From assembly GCA_027214125.1 (NCBI GenBank), contig JAPWHF010000009.1, forward strand, positions 62,001-126,000: a stretch of DNA of 64,000 nucleotides, read 5' to 3'. Below are positions 27,651 to 37,416 of the stretch, piece by piece. This DNA is from Zoogloeaceae bacterium G21618-S1. Its GTDB lineage: Bacteria; Pseudomonadota; Gammaproteobacteria; Burkholderiales; Rhodocyclaceae. The position numbers and the translations under genes are program-made. Position 1 is the stretch's first letter. Every line of letters starts with the position of its first letter. The notes beneath the pieces are model-generated. The model saw only the letters and a list, made by a program, of their open reading frames with translations, was not told the DNA's origin and did not search any database.

Positions 27651-28130
27651 CTACTGCGCCGACGTTGTGTCGCGAACGGCACGCAGTTTCAGCCAGTCTC
27701 CACCACCAGCACCCTTCCCCTCAATCGTCACCGAAAAAATGGCAGTTTGTGGTGTAAACGGTTTTTCTGATACTGGAGTGAAGTCACCGTGCCAACGATT
27801 GTGCATTTCGGCATGCACCACTTTGCCTTGATAGCGAAAAACCATCAGCATCTCCGAGTCATCCACTGACTCGGCGGTGATCACGGATTTGCATGCCGCT
27901 GACGTCAGGTCCAGGCGCCTGCAAACGCCATCCGTTGGTTGATAGGGTCCAAACAGGAAAAACTCATCCCACTGAAATGTGGTGAGCATCGCCAGTTCAA
28001 TACGTGTGCTTTTCTCGTCGCGTAACGCGTTTTTCAATGCCCATCCGACGTCGCCGGTTTTCACATACCGATAGAGCTCATCGCAGGCGGACAGGCTCAG
28101 GGTGAGCAGGATGACGAACACCGCCCGCAT
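27651..28130 (-). CDS. Small predicted lipoprotein, function unknown
   Basis: 159-aa protein with a lipoprotein signal peptide: hydrophobic VFVILLTLSLSAC with the lipobox LSAC and lipid-accepting Cys16. The mature part has two further cysteines (VCRRLDLTSAACKS) that could form a disulfide, plus a mixed alpha/beta composition. I do not recognise a family. It lies 26 bases downstream of rmuC on the same strand and may be co-transcribed with it. Confidence 0.75.
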   Translation of the reverse strand: MRAVFVILLTLSLSACDELYRYVKTGDVGWALKNALRDEKSTRIELAMLTTFQWDEFFLFGPYQPTDGVCRRLDLTSAACKSVITAESVDDSEMLMVFRYQGKVVHAEMHNRWHGDFTPVSEKPFTPQTAIFSVTIEGKGAGGGDWLKLRAVRDTTSAQ

Positions 28131-28156
28131 GGCAGATCAACCCGGCGTGGTCGCAA

Positions 28157-29587
28157 TCAATTGCCTTCCGCGTCGTCGGCGCCTTCACCGAGATCCTCGG
28201 GCAACTCGTCCAACTGTGCCGATTCGATCTTCTGAAAATGCGCAGTGATCTTGCGTGAGCTGACCTGAACGTCCTTGACGTCCTTGCCAGCCTGCTCGAT
28301 ATGCCGGGCCAGCGCCTGCATGCGATCGTCGAAGCGGTGAAAGTCCTTGGCCAGCTTGGACAGCGCGTCCTTGATCACATGAATCTGTTTGCGGGTTTCA
28401 ACATCCTTGAGCACCGCACGCGCGGTATTGAGCACTGCCATCAACGTGGTGGGCGACACAATCCACACTCGCCGCTCTTGTGCATACGCCACCACTTCCG
28501 GGTGGTAGGCGTGGATTTCGGCAAACACCGCCTCGGCCGGCACAAACATCACCGCACCATCCGAGGTTTCACCCGGAATGATGTACTTGCTGGCAATGGC
28601 ATCCACATGGCGCTTCACATCGAGACGGAAGGCGCTTTGTGCCGCGCGTCGATCAGACTCCCCCACACCGATCTCAAACATCCGGTGATAGTTCTCCAGC
28701 GGGAACTTGGAATCGACCGCGACCCGGCCCGTGGGCTCGGGGAGTGTCAGCAAGCAATCGACCCGCACATTGCCCGACAGCGTGGCCTGAAACTCGAAAC
28801 CATCCGGCGGGAGTGAGTTGCGCACCAGCGCTTCAAGTTGCACTTCGCCGAAGGCACCACGAGCGCGCTTGTCGCCAAGCAACTCCTGCAGGCTCACCAC
28901 GTTGGTCGTCAGACCATCGATTTTCTTCTGCGCTTCGTCGATGGTCGCCAGGCGCGCCATCACATTGGCAAAGGTCTCGTTGGTTTTCTTGAAGCCTTCA
29001 TCGAGGCGTTGATGCACCTGGCCGGTAATCGCCTCCAGGCGCTCATTCACCGTCCGGTTCAAGGCCTCGCTGCCCTTGGCCATCTGTTCGGAGGCGCTGC
29101 GCAAACCGTTTTGCAGCAGCTCGCGATCAGCGCGCGCGTGCTCGCCCAAGCGCGCAAGCGTCTGTTCGATCATCTCGCTGCGCAGGCGGGCGTTGGCCGC
29201 TTGCAGCCCGCTGTTCAGATCATTCAGGCGAAGCTGCATTTCGCTACGCTGATCGGCCAGCTGCGTCTGCATGAGTGATTGCAGGCCGTGCATGGCGTCG
29301 CGCGTCAGGCGAAGCTCGCCATCCACCCGGCCACGCAGGCGCTCACCCTGCATCTCGCTGACTTCCGTCAAACGATCGGCCTGGCGTCCAAGGCCGCCAT
29401 GCAGATCACCGAGCATCTCGCGGTGTTGCGATTCCAGCGCATCGTGCACGGCACCTACGAGCTGCCGGGGCAGCTCGGATTCAAGACGACGCACCCGCAG
29501 GATCAACACCAGCACCGCCACCAGCAAAACCAACAGGGCGGCAATCAATGCGTACTGAATCTGTTGCTCGGTCACTGCGCTATCCAC
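28157..29587 (-). CDS. rmuC: DNA recombination protein RmuC
   Basis: 476-aa protein with an N-terminal membrane helix (ALIAALLVLLVAVLVLILRV, residues about 13-32), a long coiled-coil region to about residue 230, then the RmuC nuclease-like core (GAFGEVQLEALVRNSLPPDGFEF; VDSKFPLENY; FVPAEAVFAEI; SPTTLMAVLNTAR as separate motifs). RmuC limits recombination between inverted repeats and has been proposed to be a nuclease. It stands between the permease and lipoprotein genes on the same strand. Confidence 0.94.
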   Translation of the reverse strand: MDSAVTEQQIQYALIAALLVLLVAVLVLILRVRRLESELPRQLVGAVHDALESQHREMLGDLHGGLGRQADRLTEVSEMQGERLRGRVDGELRLTRDAMHGLQSLMQTQLADQRSEMQLRLNDLNSGLQAANARLRSEMIEQTLARLGEHARADRELLQNGLRSASEQMAKGSEALNRTVNERLEAITGQVHQRLDEGFKKTNETFANVMARLATIDEAQKKIDGLTTNVVSLQELLGDKRARGAFGEVQLEALVRNSLPPDGFEFQATLSGNVRVDCLLTLPEPTGRVAVDSKFPLENYHRMFEIGVGESDRRAAQSAFRLDVKRHVDAIASKYIIPGETSDGAVMFVPAEAVFAEIHAYHPEVVAYAQERRVWIVSPTTLMAVLNTARAVLKDVETRKQIHVIKDALSKLAKDFHRFDDRMQALARHIEQAGKDVKDVQVSSRKITAHFQKIESAQLDELPEDLGEGADDAEGN

Positions 29588-29623
29588 CGGAAAAAAGAGG
29601 GCGAGTATAGCAGTGGCATGGGC

Positions 29624-32107
29624 TCAAACTGCCTCGCGCAAAAGCTGCAGGGGCGAGTGACTCAAAAGCCGGCCAGCCCCCATCCAGCCGACCAGCATCA
29701 CGCCCAGGGCCCCCGCGAGCGCACCAATCAGCACCGGCCCCGGCGCGGGCGCATAAGGCATGTCGAACACCCGCACGGCCAGCAACCAACCCACCAGGCT
29801 GGCGCCAATACCCGCCAGCGCCCCCGCCGCCGCGCCCATGGCGGCGAACTCGACCAGCAAACTTTGCTTAAGCTGCCGCGCCCGCGCGCCGAGCGTGCGC
29901 ATGACGGCGAACTCGCGTGCGCGCTCATCACGCGTCGACTGCAGCGCGGCAAACAGCACCACCACGCCGGCAATCACCGCGAAGCCGAATACCAACTCAA
30001 CGATGGTAATCAATTTGTCGATCATCGCCTCGACCTGCCCCATCACCGCGCCCACATCGATCACCGAGATATTCGGGAAAGCGCGGATCAAGGCCAAAGA
30101 GAACTCCTGGGCCTCGCGCGGCAAATAGAAACTGGTGATCAGACTGGCCGGGAACTGATCGAGCACGCCCGGCGAGGCGAGGAAGAAGAAGTTCACCCGC
30201 ATGGAGTCCCAGCGCAGGTTGCGCTGGCTGGTGACTGGCGCCGTTACTTGCTGACCGGCCACGTCGAAAGTCACCGAGTCCCCCACTGCCACACCCAGCG
30301 ATTTGGCCACGCCGGCTTCGACCGAAAAGGCAGGTCCATCGGTGCCATGCCAGCGTCCCTCATCGAGCACGTTGCCCAACGGCAGCTCGGTCGAATACGA
30401 GAGGTTGAACTCCCGCTCCGCCAAGCGTCGGGCCCGATCATCCGCATAGCCTTCGGGTGCCACCGCCTGCCCGTTGATGGCCATCAGACGGCCGCGGATC
30501 ATCGGCATCAAATCGGGCTCGGGTTGCCCCGCATCGCGGAAAAACGCGAGGAAGGCCTGCTGTTGGTCGGGCTGAAGGTTGATCACGAAACGGTTCGGCG
30601 CATCGGGCGGCACGGTGTCCCGCCAGGCCGACAGCAGATCGGCCCGCACCAGCGTGAGCAACAGCAGCGCCATCAGCCCGAGACCCACCGCCGTGGCCTG
30701 AATCACCTGACTGCCCATGCGTCGCCTGAGCGCCAGCAGCCCCTGGCGCCACCCACCCCCCACCGCCAGCGCAAAGCGCGCCAGCAACGTGAAACCAACA
30801 CCACTCAAGGCGGCAAAACCGCCGAGCGCCGCGAGGAAGCCGGCAGAAATCCAGGCGCCCAGCACGACATCATTGGCTACCCACACAATGATCGCGGCCA
30901 GCACCGCCAGACCGCTGGCCCAGGCGGCGCGTGCCGGACCGACGCCCTCCCCCAGCTCCCGGCGCATGACGCGCAAACTCGGCACCCGCGCCAGCCCGAT
31001 CAGATGCGGCAAGACGAAGCCGAGCAACAAGGCGAGCCCGACCACCACGCCATGCACCACGGGCAGGATGGACGGTGTCGGCAAGGCCACGCGCAAGACG
31101 TCACCAAGCCCGTCGGCCAGCACCGCCTGAAAACCCCAGCCCAGCAACACCCCAATGACCGACGACACCAGACCGAAGACCACGAACTCCAGCAAAAACA
31201 ACTGAATCAACTGTGCCTGCCGGGCGCCAAGACAGCGCAGCACGGCACAGCCATCAAGATGGCGTGCCATGAAGCGTCGGGTGCTCAGGCCGATGGCAAC
31301 GGCCGCCAGCACCACCGACAAGCTCGCGGCAAGACGCAAAAAACGCTCCGCGCGCTCCAGCGCCACGCGCACTTCGGGCCGGGCATTGTCGATGGACTCG
31401 ATACGCTGCCCCCGCGCGAGCATGGCCGTCGCACGCTCGCGAAACTGCGTCACGGCGGCCAACTCACCCGCCACATGCAATCGATAGGACACACGCGAGC
31501 CGGTCTGGATCAGGCCGGTGGCGGGCAAATCGGCCGCATTGACCATGACCCGCGGCAGCATGCTGAAGAAATTGGCGCCACGGTCAGATTCGAAGGTGAG
31601 CACACCACCGATCTTCATGCGCAACAGACCCAGCTGAACGGTATCGCCCACCGACACGCCAAGCGCCGCGATCACCCGCTCATCGGGCCAGATCTCGCCT
31701 TGCGGGGGGATGTCAGCCACCACCGCATCTGACGCATTGCGCGCGGACGCGATGCGAACGCTTCCACGCAGCGGATAGCCATCGCCGACGGCCTTCACCG
31801 CCGCCAACTGCACCGCCGCGTCGGTGCCAACCATGCTGGAAAACACATAGGTGTCGGCCGTCTGCAGCCCTTCGCTGCGCGCCAGTTCGCGGAAGGGGTC
31901 CGGCCAGGCGTGGTCGGCACTGAGCAACAAGTCGCCACCGAGCAGTTGGTTGGCCTCGCGGTCGAGGCTGCGCCCGACGCGGTCCGTGAGAAAACCGACG
32001 CTGCTCAGACTGGCGACGGCCACAATCAAGGCCAGGGCGAGCAGATGCAGCTCGCCCGCGCGCAGATCGCGCAGCAACATGCGCAGGGCAAGACGAAGAA
32101 TATTCAT
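29624..32107 (-). CDS. Large FtsX-type ABC transporter permease (YbbP-like)
   Basis: 827-aa inner-membrane permease with about ten predicted membrane segments and two large periplasmic MacB-like domains (for example ANQLLGGDLLLSADHAWPDP near the N-terminus). It resembles YbbP, which works with the ATPase YbbA. The ATG at 32107 (MNILRLALRMLLRDLRAG) is chosen over a start ten codons earlier that lies inside the preceding gene. No ATP-binding subunit is encoded next to it, so its partner must be elsewhere. Confidence 0.88.
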   Translation of the reverse strand: MNILRLALRMLLRDLRAGELHLLALALIVAVASLSSVGFLTDRVGRSLDREANQLLGGDLLLSADHAWPDPFRELARSEGLQTADTYVFSSMVGTDAAVQLAAVKAVGDGYPLRGSVRIASARNASDAVVADIPPQGEIWPDERVIAALGVSVGDTVQLGLLRMKIGGVLTFESDRGANFFSMLPRVMVNAADLPATGLIQTGSRVSYRLHVAGELAAVTQFRERATAMLARGQRIESIDNARPEVRVALERAERFLRLAASLSVVLAAVAIGLSTRRFMARHLDGCAVLRCLGARQAQLIQLFLLEFVVFGLVSSVIGVLLGWGFQAVLADGLGDVLRVALPTPSILPVVHGVVVGLALLLGFVLPHLIGLARVPSLRVMRRELGEGVGPARAAWASGLAVLAAIIVWVANDVVLGAWISAGFLAALGGFAALSGVGFTLLARFALAVGGGWRQGLLALRRRMGSQVIQATAVGLGLMALLLLTLVRADLLSAWRDTVPPDAPNRFVINLQPDQQQAFLAFFRDAGQPEPDLMPMIRGRLMAINGQAVAPEGYADDRARRLAEREFNLSYSTELPLGNVLDEGRWHGTDGPAFSVEAGVAKSLGVAVGDSVTFDVAGQQVTAPVTSQRNLRWDSMRVNFFFLASPGVLDQFPASLITSFYLPREAQEFSLALIRAFPNISVIDVGAVMGQVEAMIDKLITIVELVFGFAVIAGVVVLFAALQSTRDERAREFAVMRTLGARARQLKQSLLVEFAAMGAAAGALAGIGASLVGWLLAVRVFDMPYAPAPGPVLIGALAGALGVMLVGWMGAGRLLSHSPLQLLREAV

Positions 32108-32114
32108 GCCGGCA

Positions 32115-33281
32115 TCACGCAGTGAGCAGCCGGTCAACCAGGCCCACCCAGTAGCTCACGCCGGTCGGGATCACGGCGTCGTTAAAGTCGTAATTGGGGT
32201 TGTGCAAGGTGCAACCGCCCTCGCCGGGGCCATTGCCCAGCCAGACATAGCAGCCCGGTTTTTCATGCAGAAAGTAAGCAAAATCTTCGGCGCCCATACT
32301 GGGCTTGAGATCGGTGCGCACCGCGCCCTCACCCACCAGCGCACCAGCCACCTCGGCGCACAGCGCAGCCTCGGCGGGCGTGTTGATAGTGGCGGGATAG
32401 CCACGGATATAGTTGAAACGCACGTTCACGTTGTAGGCGGCGCCGATGCCCTGGCAAATGCGCTGCATCGCCGCTTCGATCTGCGACTGCACTTCGGTGG
32501 AGAACGCCCGCACGGTGCCAGTGATGCGCGCCCGGTCAGGAATCACGTTGTAGGCTTCGCCGGCATGGAACTGGGTCACCGACAGCACGGCCGGATCGAG
32601 CGGATCAAGCGTGCGGGTGACAATGGTCTGCAAGGCCTGCACCAGCGCCGAGCCGGCCACCACCGGGTCCACGCCCAGATGCGGCATGGCGGCATGCGCG
32701 CCATGGCCGAGCACCTCGATGTCAAAGCGGTCGGCCGAGGCCATTACCGGGCCGGCATGCACGGCAAAACTGCCCGCCGGCAAGCCGGGCCAGTTGTGCA
32801 GGCCAAACACCGCGTCCATCGGAAAACGCTCGAACAATCCGTCCTCGACCATCTCGCGGCCACCGCCGTCGCCCTCTTCGGCCGGCTGGAAGATGAATAC
32901 GACCGTGCCGTCAAAATCAGGATGCTTGGCGAGGTGTTCCGCTGCGCCCATCAGCATCGCGGTGTGTCCGTCGTGCCCGCAGGCATGCATGCGGCCGGGG
33001 TGCTTCGAGTGATGCGGAAAGGTGTTGCGCTCCTGCATCGGCAGGGCGTCCATGTCGGCGCGCAGACCGATGGCCCGCTTGGAAGTGCCGGCGCGGATCA
33101 CGCCAACCACACCGGTGCGACCGATGCCGCGATGGGTTTCGATGCCGGCGGCTTCGAGGCGATCGGCCACCAGTGCGGCGGTGCGATGCTCATCGAAAGC
33201 CAGTTCCGGGTGAGCGTGAATATCGCGGCGCAAATTGGTGAGCGCGGCGTGTTGTTGTTTGACGGCGTCGAGGATCTTCAT
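32115..33281 (-). CDS. M20-family amidohydrolase (hippurate hydrolase-like)
   Basis: 388-aa metallopeptidase-fold amidohydrolase. Metal-binding residues are in ACGHDGHTAML, the catalytic Glu pair is in QPAEEGDGGG, and GLHNWPGLP is followed by the lid-domain motif GHGAHAAMPH. Such enzymes hydrolyse N-acyl amino acids, hippurate or auxin conjugates, and the substrate cannot be fixed from sequence. A GGAGG ribosome-binding site precedes the ATG. It lies between a helicase and a permease on the same strand. Confidence 0.9.
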   Translation of the reverse strand: MKILDAVKQQHAALTNLRRDIHAHPELAFDEHRTAALVADRLEAAGIETHRGIGRTGVVGVIRAGTSKRAIGLRADMDALPMQERNTFPHHSKHPGRMHACGHDGHTAMLMGAAEHLAKHPDFDGTVVFIFQPAEEGDGGGREMVEDGLFERFPMDAVFGLHNWPGLPAGSFAVHAGPVMASADRFDIEVLGHGAHAAMPHLGVDPVVAGSALVQALQTIVTRTLDPLDPAVLSVTQFHAGEAYNVIPDRARITGTVRAFSTEVQSQIEAAMQRICQGIGAAYNVNVRFNYIRGYPATINTPAEAALCAEVAGALVGEGAVRTDLKPSMGAEDFAYFLHEKPGCYVWLGNGPGEGGCTLHNPNYDFNDAVIPTGVSYWVGLVDRLLTA

Positions 33282-33301
33282 GCGCCCTCCTGTGGGGTGA
33301 T

Positions 33302-35332
33302 TCAGTCAGTCAGTGTAACGTCGTCGGCCGTATCCTCGCTCGGCAGTGCCTCGGCGGTGACGCCGCGCGGCGGTGGCAGCGTGGCGAGGAAGGCTTCGAC
33401 TTCTTCGGGCACACGGGTGCGGCGCATCGGCGGCAGGCTGCGCCAGACACGCTTGCCATAGGGTTTATCGATCATGCGCGGGTCGCACACGGCGAGCACG
33501 CCGCGGTCCTGCTCAGTGCGGATCAGCCGGCCGGCGCCCTGTTTGACGTTGATAACGGCGCGCGGCAACTGGTAGGTCATGAAGGGATTGACCCCGGCTT
33601 CGCGCAGATGTTCGATGCGCGCGGCGAGCACCGGGTCGTCGGGCGGCGCGAAGGGGAGCTTGTCGATCACCACCACCGACAAGGCATCGCCGGGCACATC
33701 GACGCCCTCCCAGAAGCTCTGACTGGCTACCAGCACAGCATTGCCGAGTTCGCGAAAACGCGCCAGCAACTGGCTGCGCGAGCCCTCGCCTTGCAATAAC
33801 AAAGGCAGCTTGAGGCCGGCGCGTTCGAGCTTGTCGCCCAGGCGTTCGTGGATGCGGCGCATGGCCCGCAGCGAGGTGCACAACACAAAGGTGCGGCCGT
33901 GGGCGGCGCGGATCAGCGGGAAGGCGATGTCGGCGACCACGTCCGGGTACTCCGGCGCGTTCGGGTTGGGCATGCCGGCTGGCGCGTACAGGACCGCCTG
34001 CTCCGGGTAGTTGAACGGGCTGCCCCAGACGACCGTGTGCGCCGGTGGCTCCAGCCAGTTGAGGCCGAGGTCGCGGTTGTAGTGCGAAAAATCAGTGCCA
34101 ACGGCAAGCGTGGCCGAGGTGAAGATCCAGGCGCTGGGGTAGCGCTGCATCTGCCGCGCGAACACGTTGCCGATCTCGAGCGGCGTGCTGTTGACCGCGA
34201 GCGATTGGGTGAAGACCTCGACCCAGCGCACCACCTTGGGTTCGGGCGGATGCTGCCAGTGGTCGAGGCGTTCGGCCATCTCTTCAAGCCGGCGCAGGCA
34301 GTTGGCCAGGCCCTCCGACCGCTCGGCCTGGGTCTTGAGAATCGCACCGACCTCGGCCAACGTCTTGTCCAGCATCTCAATCGCGGGCGTGAAGCCGGTG
34401 TGCTGGGCGAGTTGCTCCAGGCTGATGCGGGCGTTCTCGTCGCTGACCGACAAGCGCCAGTCGCGGGCCGCCTTTTCGAGCGTGCGGGTGCCTTCGATCA
34501 GCACACGGCAATCGGACGCACCGGCCAGCGCCTCGGCGCGCATGTCGCGAGCCAGATCGATCACCTGAGCCGTGCTGACCGATTCACCGAAGAACAGGCT
34601 GGCGGTCTCGGGCAGTTGATGGGCTTCGTCGAACACAAGGGTGTTGCAGGCCGGCAGCAACTCGCCCATACCCTCGTCGCGCAGCATCACGTCGGCGAAA
34701 AACAGGTGGTGATTGACCACCACCACGTCGGCATCCATGGCCTCGCGCCGCGCCTGCAGCACGAAGCATTCCTTGACGTTGGGGCAGTCCTGACCGAGGC
34801 AGTTGTCGCGCGTCGAGGTGGCGGAGATCCAGGCGGCGCTGTCTTCGGGCACATCCTGGCATTCTGACTTGTCACCGGTGCGGGTCATCTCGGCGAAGCG
34901 GGTGATCTTGCGCAGGTTGGCAGCGTCTTGCGGCGTGGCGAAGCGCCCGTCGTTGGCATGGCGCGCCAGATGGTAGTGGCAGACGTAGTTGGCGCGGCCC
35001 TTGAGCAGCGCGATGCGCAGCGGCAGCTTGAGCGCCTTGCGCACCGTGGGCAGATCGCGCCGGAAAAGCTGGTCTTGCAAGGTTTTGGTGCCGGTCGACA
35101 CCAGCACCTTGCCGCCGGACATGAGCGCAGGCACGAGATAGGCAAAGGTCTTGCCCGTGCCGGTACCCGCTTCGGCCACCAGCACGCCCTGCTCGCGGAT
35201 GGTCTGGCCGATCTTGACCGCCATTTCGATTTGCTGCGTCCGCGCGGCAAAGCCCGGCACGACTTGCGCCAAAGCGCCCTCGGGCGAAAACGCGGCTTCG
35301 ACGTCACGTTGAACGATATCGACCTCAGTCAC
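33302..35332 (-). CDS. DinG/YoaA-family iron-sulfur ATP-dependent helicase
   Basis: 676-aa XPD-like 5'-3' DNA helicase. The Walker A motif is AEAGTGTGKTFAY. The iron-sulfur domain cysteines are spread over YVCHYH, KSECQDVPED, DNCLGQDCPNVKEC. The DEAH box is VFDEAHQLPE, and the C-terminal helicase motifs include QGAGRLIRTEQDRG. Size and the short iron-sulfur domain fit YoaA better than the longer DinG. The start is GTG, overlapping the upstream secretin-like stop by 8 bases. Likely role: resolving R-loops or damaged replication forks. Confidence 0.9.
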   Translation of the reverse strand: MTEVDIVQRDVEAAFSPEGALAQVVPGFAARTQQIEMAVKIGQTIREQGVLVAEAGTGTGKTFAYLVPALMSGGKVLVSTGTKTLQDQLFRRDLPTVRKALKLPLRIALLKGRANYVCHYHLARHANDGRFATPQDAANLRKITRFAEMTRTGDKSECQDVPEDSAAWISATSTRDNCLGQDCPNVKECFVLQARREAMDADVVVVNHHLFFADVMLRDEGMGELLPACNTLVFDEAHQLPETASLFFGESVSTAQVIDLARDMRAEALAGASDCRVLIEGTRTLEKAARDWRLSVSDENARISLEQLAQHTGFTPAIEMLDKTLAEVGAILKTQAERSEGLANCLRRLEEMAERLDHWQHPPEPKVVRWVEVFTQSLAVNSTPLEIGNVFARQMQRYPSAWIFTSATLAVGTDFSHYNRDLGLNWLEPPAHTVVWGSPFNYPEQAVLYAPAGMPNPNAPEYPDVVADIAFPLIRAAHGRTFVLCTSLRAMRRIHERLGDKLERAGLKLPLLLQGEGSRSQLLARFRELGNAVLVASQSFWEGVDVPGDALSVVVIDKLPFAPPDDPVLAARIEHLREAGVNPFMTYQLPRAVINVKQGAGRLIRTEQDRGVLAVCDPRMIDKPYGKRVWRSLPPMRRTRVPEEVEAFLATLPPPRGVTAEALPSEDTADDVTLTD

Positions 35333-36194
35333 GCGGCGCTCCTGCAGAAGTCACCCGCACCCAGAATGCGGCGTCGCTTTGGGTGTCGGCGCTTGAAGTG
35401 CTGCCAATGGCAACACCGCGCGATTCGGTTTCGGCGCTGGTCGTGGTGGCACCACCGACGGCGATCCACTCTCCCAGCCGACCTTCCACTTCGGTTTCGA
35501 GGCGCATCACATCGATTCGACCGTCGTTTGCCAAGGCGCTGTCCTCGGGGCTCAGCAGCAGACGCACCCGCGGCCCGACGACAGTCGGGCGCACCGAGAC
35601 GCCTTGCCCCACATCGCGGTAGGTGGTGCCACGCACCACACGAGCGCCATTGGGCTGAATAAACACCTGACGAAATGCCAGCGGAACCGAGGTGCCAACA
35701 AACAGGGTGGCGGTGCCGCCGTCGCGGGTTTCGACAAACTGGGTGCTGCCACGGCGCACGCTGCGGGTCGATTCATTGACCCCGACCTGCACGCCGCCGA
35801 TCTCGACGCGGGCCCCCCGCCTGGGCACCTGACCGGGAAGTCGAACGGCGACATCGCCGTTGCGGATCTCGCCACCGACACCAGCGTCAAACCGCTGCTC
35901 GCTACCGCTGCGATCGCTTCGCACCTCGATGCGCAGCCGGGCGGGCGGCGTGTCGATGGCGCCGAGCGCGTCGCGCAATACGCGCAGGTTGTCAGGCGTG
36001 GTGCGAATCAGCAGTTTGTCGTTGATGCCGCTGAGCTGCCCCTCGGGCGCCAGCAAAGGCCGCAAGGCGGGGAGCACCTCGTCAACGCCCCGATGCTGAA
36101 GTGTGACGATGGTGAGCGGCAGCGCACCATAGGCGGTACCACTGAGCCCGACGAGCGCAATGCTCAACAGAAGCCATTGCGTGATGCGACGCAC
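35325..36194 (-). CDS. Short secretin-like exported protein
   Basis: 289-aa protein with a signal peptide (MRRITQWLLLSIALVGLSGTAYG). Residues about 25-90 read like a secretin N-domain (PLTIVTLQHRGVDEVLPALRPLL, then LLIRTTPDNLRVLRDALGAID). The C-terminal half resembles the secretin beta-domain: LFVGTSVPL, TYRDVGQGVSVRPTVVG and a final GEWIAVGG. It is much shorter than true secretins and is not accompanied by type II, type III or pilus genes. The GTG at 36194 is chosen because it begins just after the zapE stop and just before the signal peptide. An upstream reading frame extending into zapE is unlikely. Function unknown. Confidence 0.75.
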   Translation of the reverse strand: MRRITQWLLLSIALVGLSGTAYGALPLTIVTLQHRGVDEVLPALRPLLAPEGQLSGINDKLLIRTTPDNLRVLRDALGAIDTPPARLRIEVRSDRSGSEQRFDAGVGGEIRNGDVAVRLPGQVPRRGARVEIGGVQVGVNESTRSVRRGSTQFVETRDGGTATLFVGTSVPLAFRQVFIQPNGARVVRGTTYRDVGQGVSVRPTVVGPRVRLLLSPEDSALANDGRIDVMRLETEVEGRLGEWIAVGGATTTSAETESRGVAIGSTSSADTQSDAAFWVRVTSAGAPRD

Positions 36195-36204
36195 CAGGCG
36201 TCGA

Positions 36205-37317
36205 TCACTCGGTGCGGTGGGCTTCCGCAAGATAGTCCCGGGTACGCATTTCCATGAGCCGGCTGACAGTGCGTACAAATTCGTTGGCGTTGTGACCTTC
36301 GCGATAAAGATCATGGGCTTCGGCCTCCGCGCTCATGATGAGTTTTACCCGGTGATCGTAAAGCACGTCAATCAGCCAGGTGAAACGGCGGGCTTCATTG
36401 CTTTGCCCCGCGGCCATCTTCGGAACGCCAGACACGAGGATGGTGTGATACTCGCGGGCCAGTTCAAGATAGTCATTTTGCGAGCGCGGCCCCTTGCACA
36501 AGGCATTGAACTCGAACCAGATCACGCCGGGCGCGACCCGCACCGCCTCGAAGCTGCGACCCAGCACATCAATGGAACCTGGCGCGCCTTCGACCGCAGC
36601 AATGCGGTAGAAGTCGTCAGCCATGCGCTCACGCGCCTCGTCATCGTCGGGCACCAGATAGATCTGCAGTTGCTCCAGTGTGCGCAAGCGGTAGTCGGTG
36701 CCGTAATCCACCTCGACGACATCGAAACGCTGCTTCATCAGCGCAATGGTCGGCAGGAAGTTGATGCGTTGCAGACCATTCGGATACAGACCGTCGGGCG
36801 GGTAGTTGGAAGTCATCACGAAGATCACCCCGCGCGCCAGCAAGGCTTCGAGCAGCCGCCCGAGAATCATCGCATCGGCAATATCCGAAATATGGAATTC
36901 GTCGAAGCACAGCAGACGGGTCTGCTCGCTCACCCGATCGGCGATGATCTGCAACGGGTCGGGCAGATGATTGAGCGATTTGAGGTCGTTCTGTACTTCC
37001 TGCATGAAGGCATGGAAATGCACCCGGCGCTTGCGGGTGTAGGGCACCGCCTCGTAGAAGCAGTCCATCAGAAAGCTTTTGCCGCGCCCCACCCCGCCCC
37101 AGAAATACACGCTGCGCGGCTCAGACGGCTTGGAAAACCATTTCTTGAACAGACTGCGCCGCGCAACCTTATAGCCGAGCAGATCGGAATACAACGTCTG
37201 CAAGCGTTTGACGGCCAGCTGTTGCGCAGGATCGGCCTCATAGCCACGCTCGATCAGCGCCGCATTGTAGGCATCGATCATGCCGAATTCCGGGACATCA
37301 AGTTCGCGATGGGGCAT
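36205..37317 (-). CDS. zapE: Cell division protein ZapE (AFG1-like ATPase)
   Basis: 370-aa P-loop ATPase. Walker A is GGVGRGKSFLMD, Walker B is LCFDEFHISD, and sensor-1 is VMTSNYPPDGLYPNG. ZapE associates with the Z-ring under oxygen limitation or heat stress. The ATG at 37317 (MPHRELD) is chosen over an in-frame TTG 13 codons earlier with no family similarity. It follows lpd by about 100 bases on the same strand. Confidence 0.93.
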   Translation of the reverse strand: MPHRELDVPEFGMIDAYNAALIERGYEADPAQQLAVKRLQTLYSDLLGYKVARRSLFKKWFSKPSEPRSVYFWGGVGRGKSFLMDCFYEAVPYTRKRRVHFHAFMQEVQNDLKSLNHLPDPLQIIADRVSEQTRLLCFDEFHISDIADAMILGRLLEALLARGVIFVMTSNYPPDGLYPNGLQRINFLPTIALMKQRFDVVEVDYGTDYRLRTLEQLQIYLVPDDDEARERMADDFYRIAAVEGAPGSIDVLGRSFEAVRVAPGVIWFEFNALCKGPRSQNDYLELAREYHTILVSGVPKMAAGQSNEARRFTWLIDVLYDHRVKLIMSAEAEAHDLYREGHNANEFVRTVSRLMEMRTRDYLAEAHRTE

Positions 37318-37416
37318 GGTCTGGACGACGTATGAAATAGAGACAAAAATGCACAAGGGTGAGCTCCGGGTAGCGACGCTACCCCGAACCCACCCCTGAT
37401 CTTACGGCAGCGTCGC

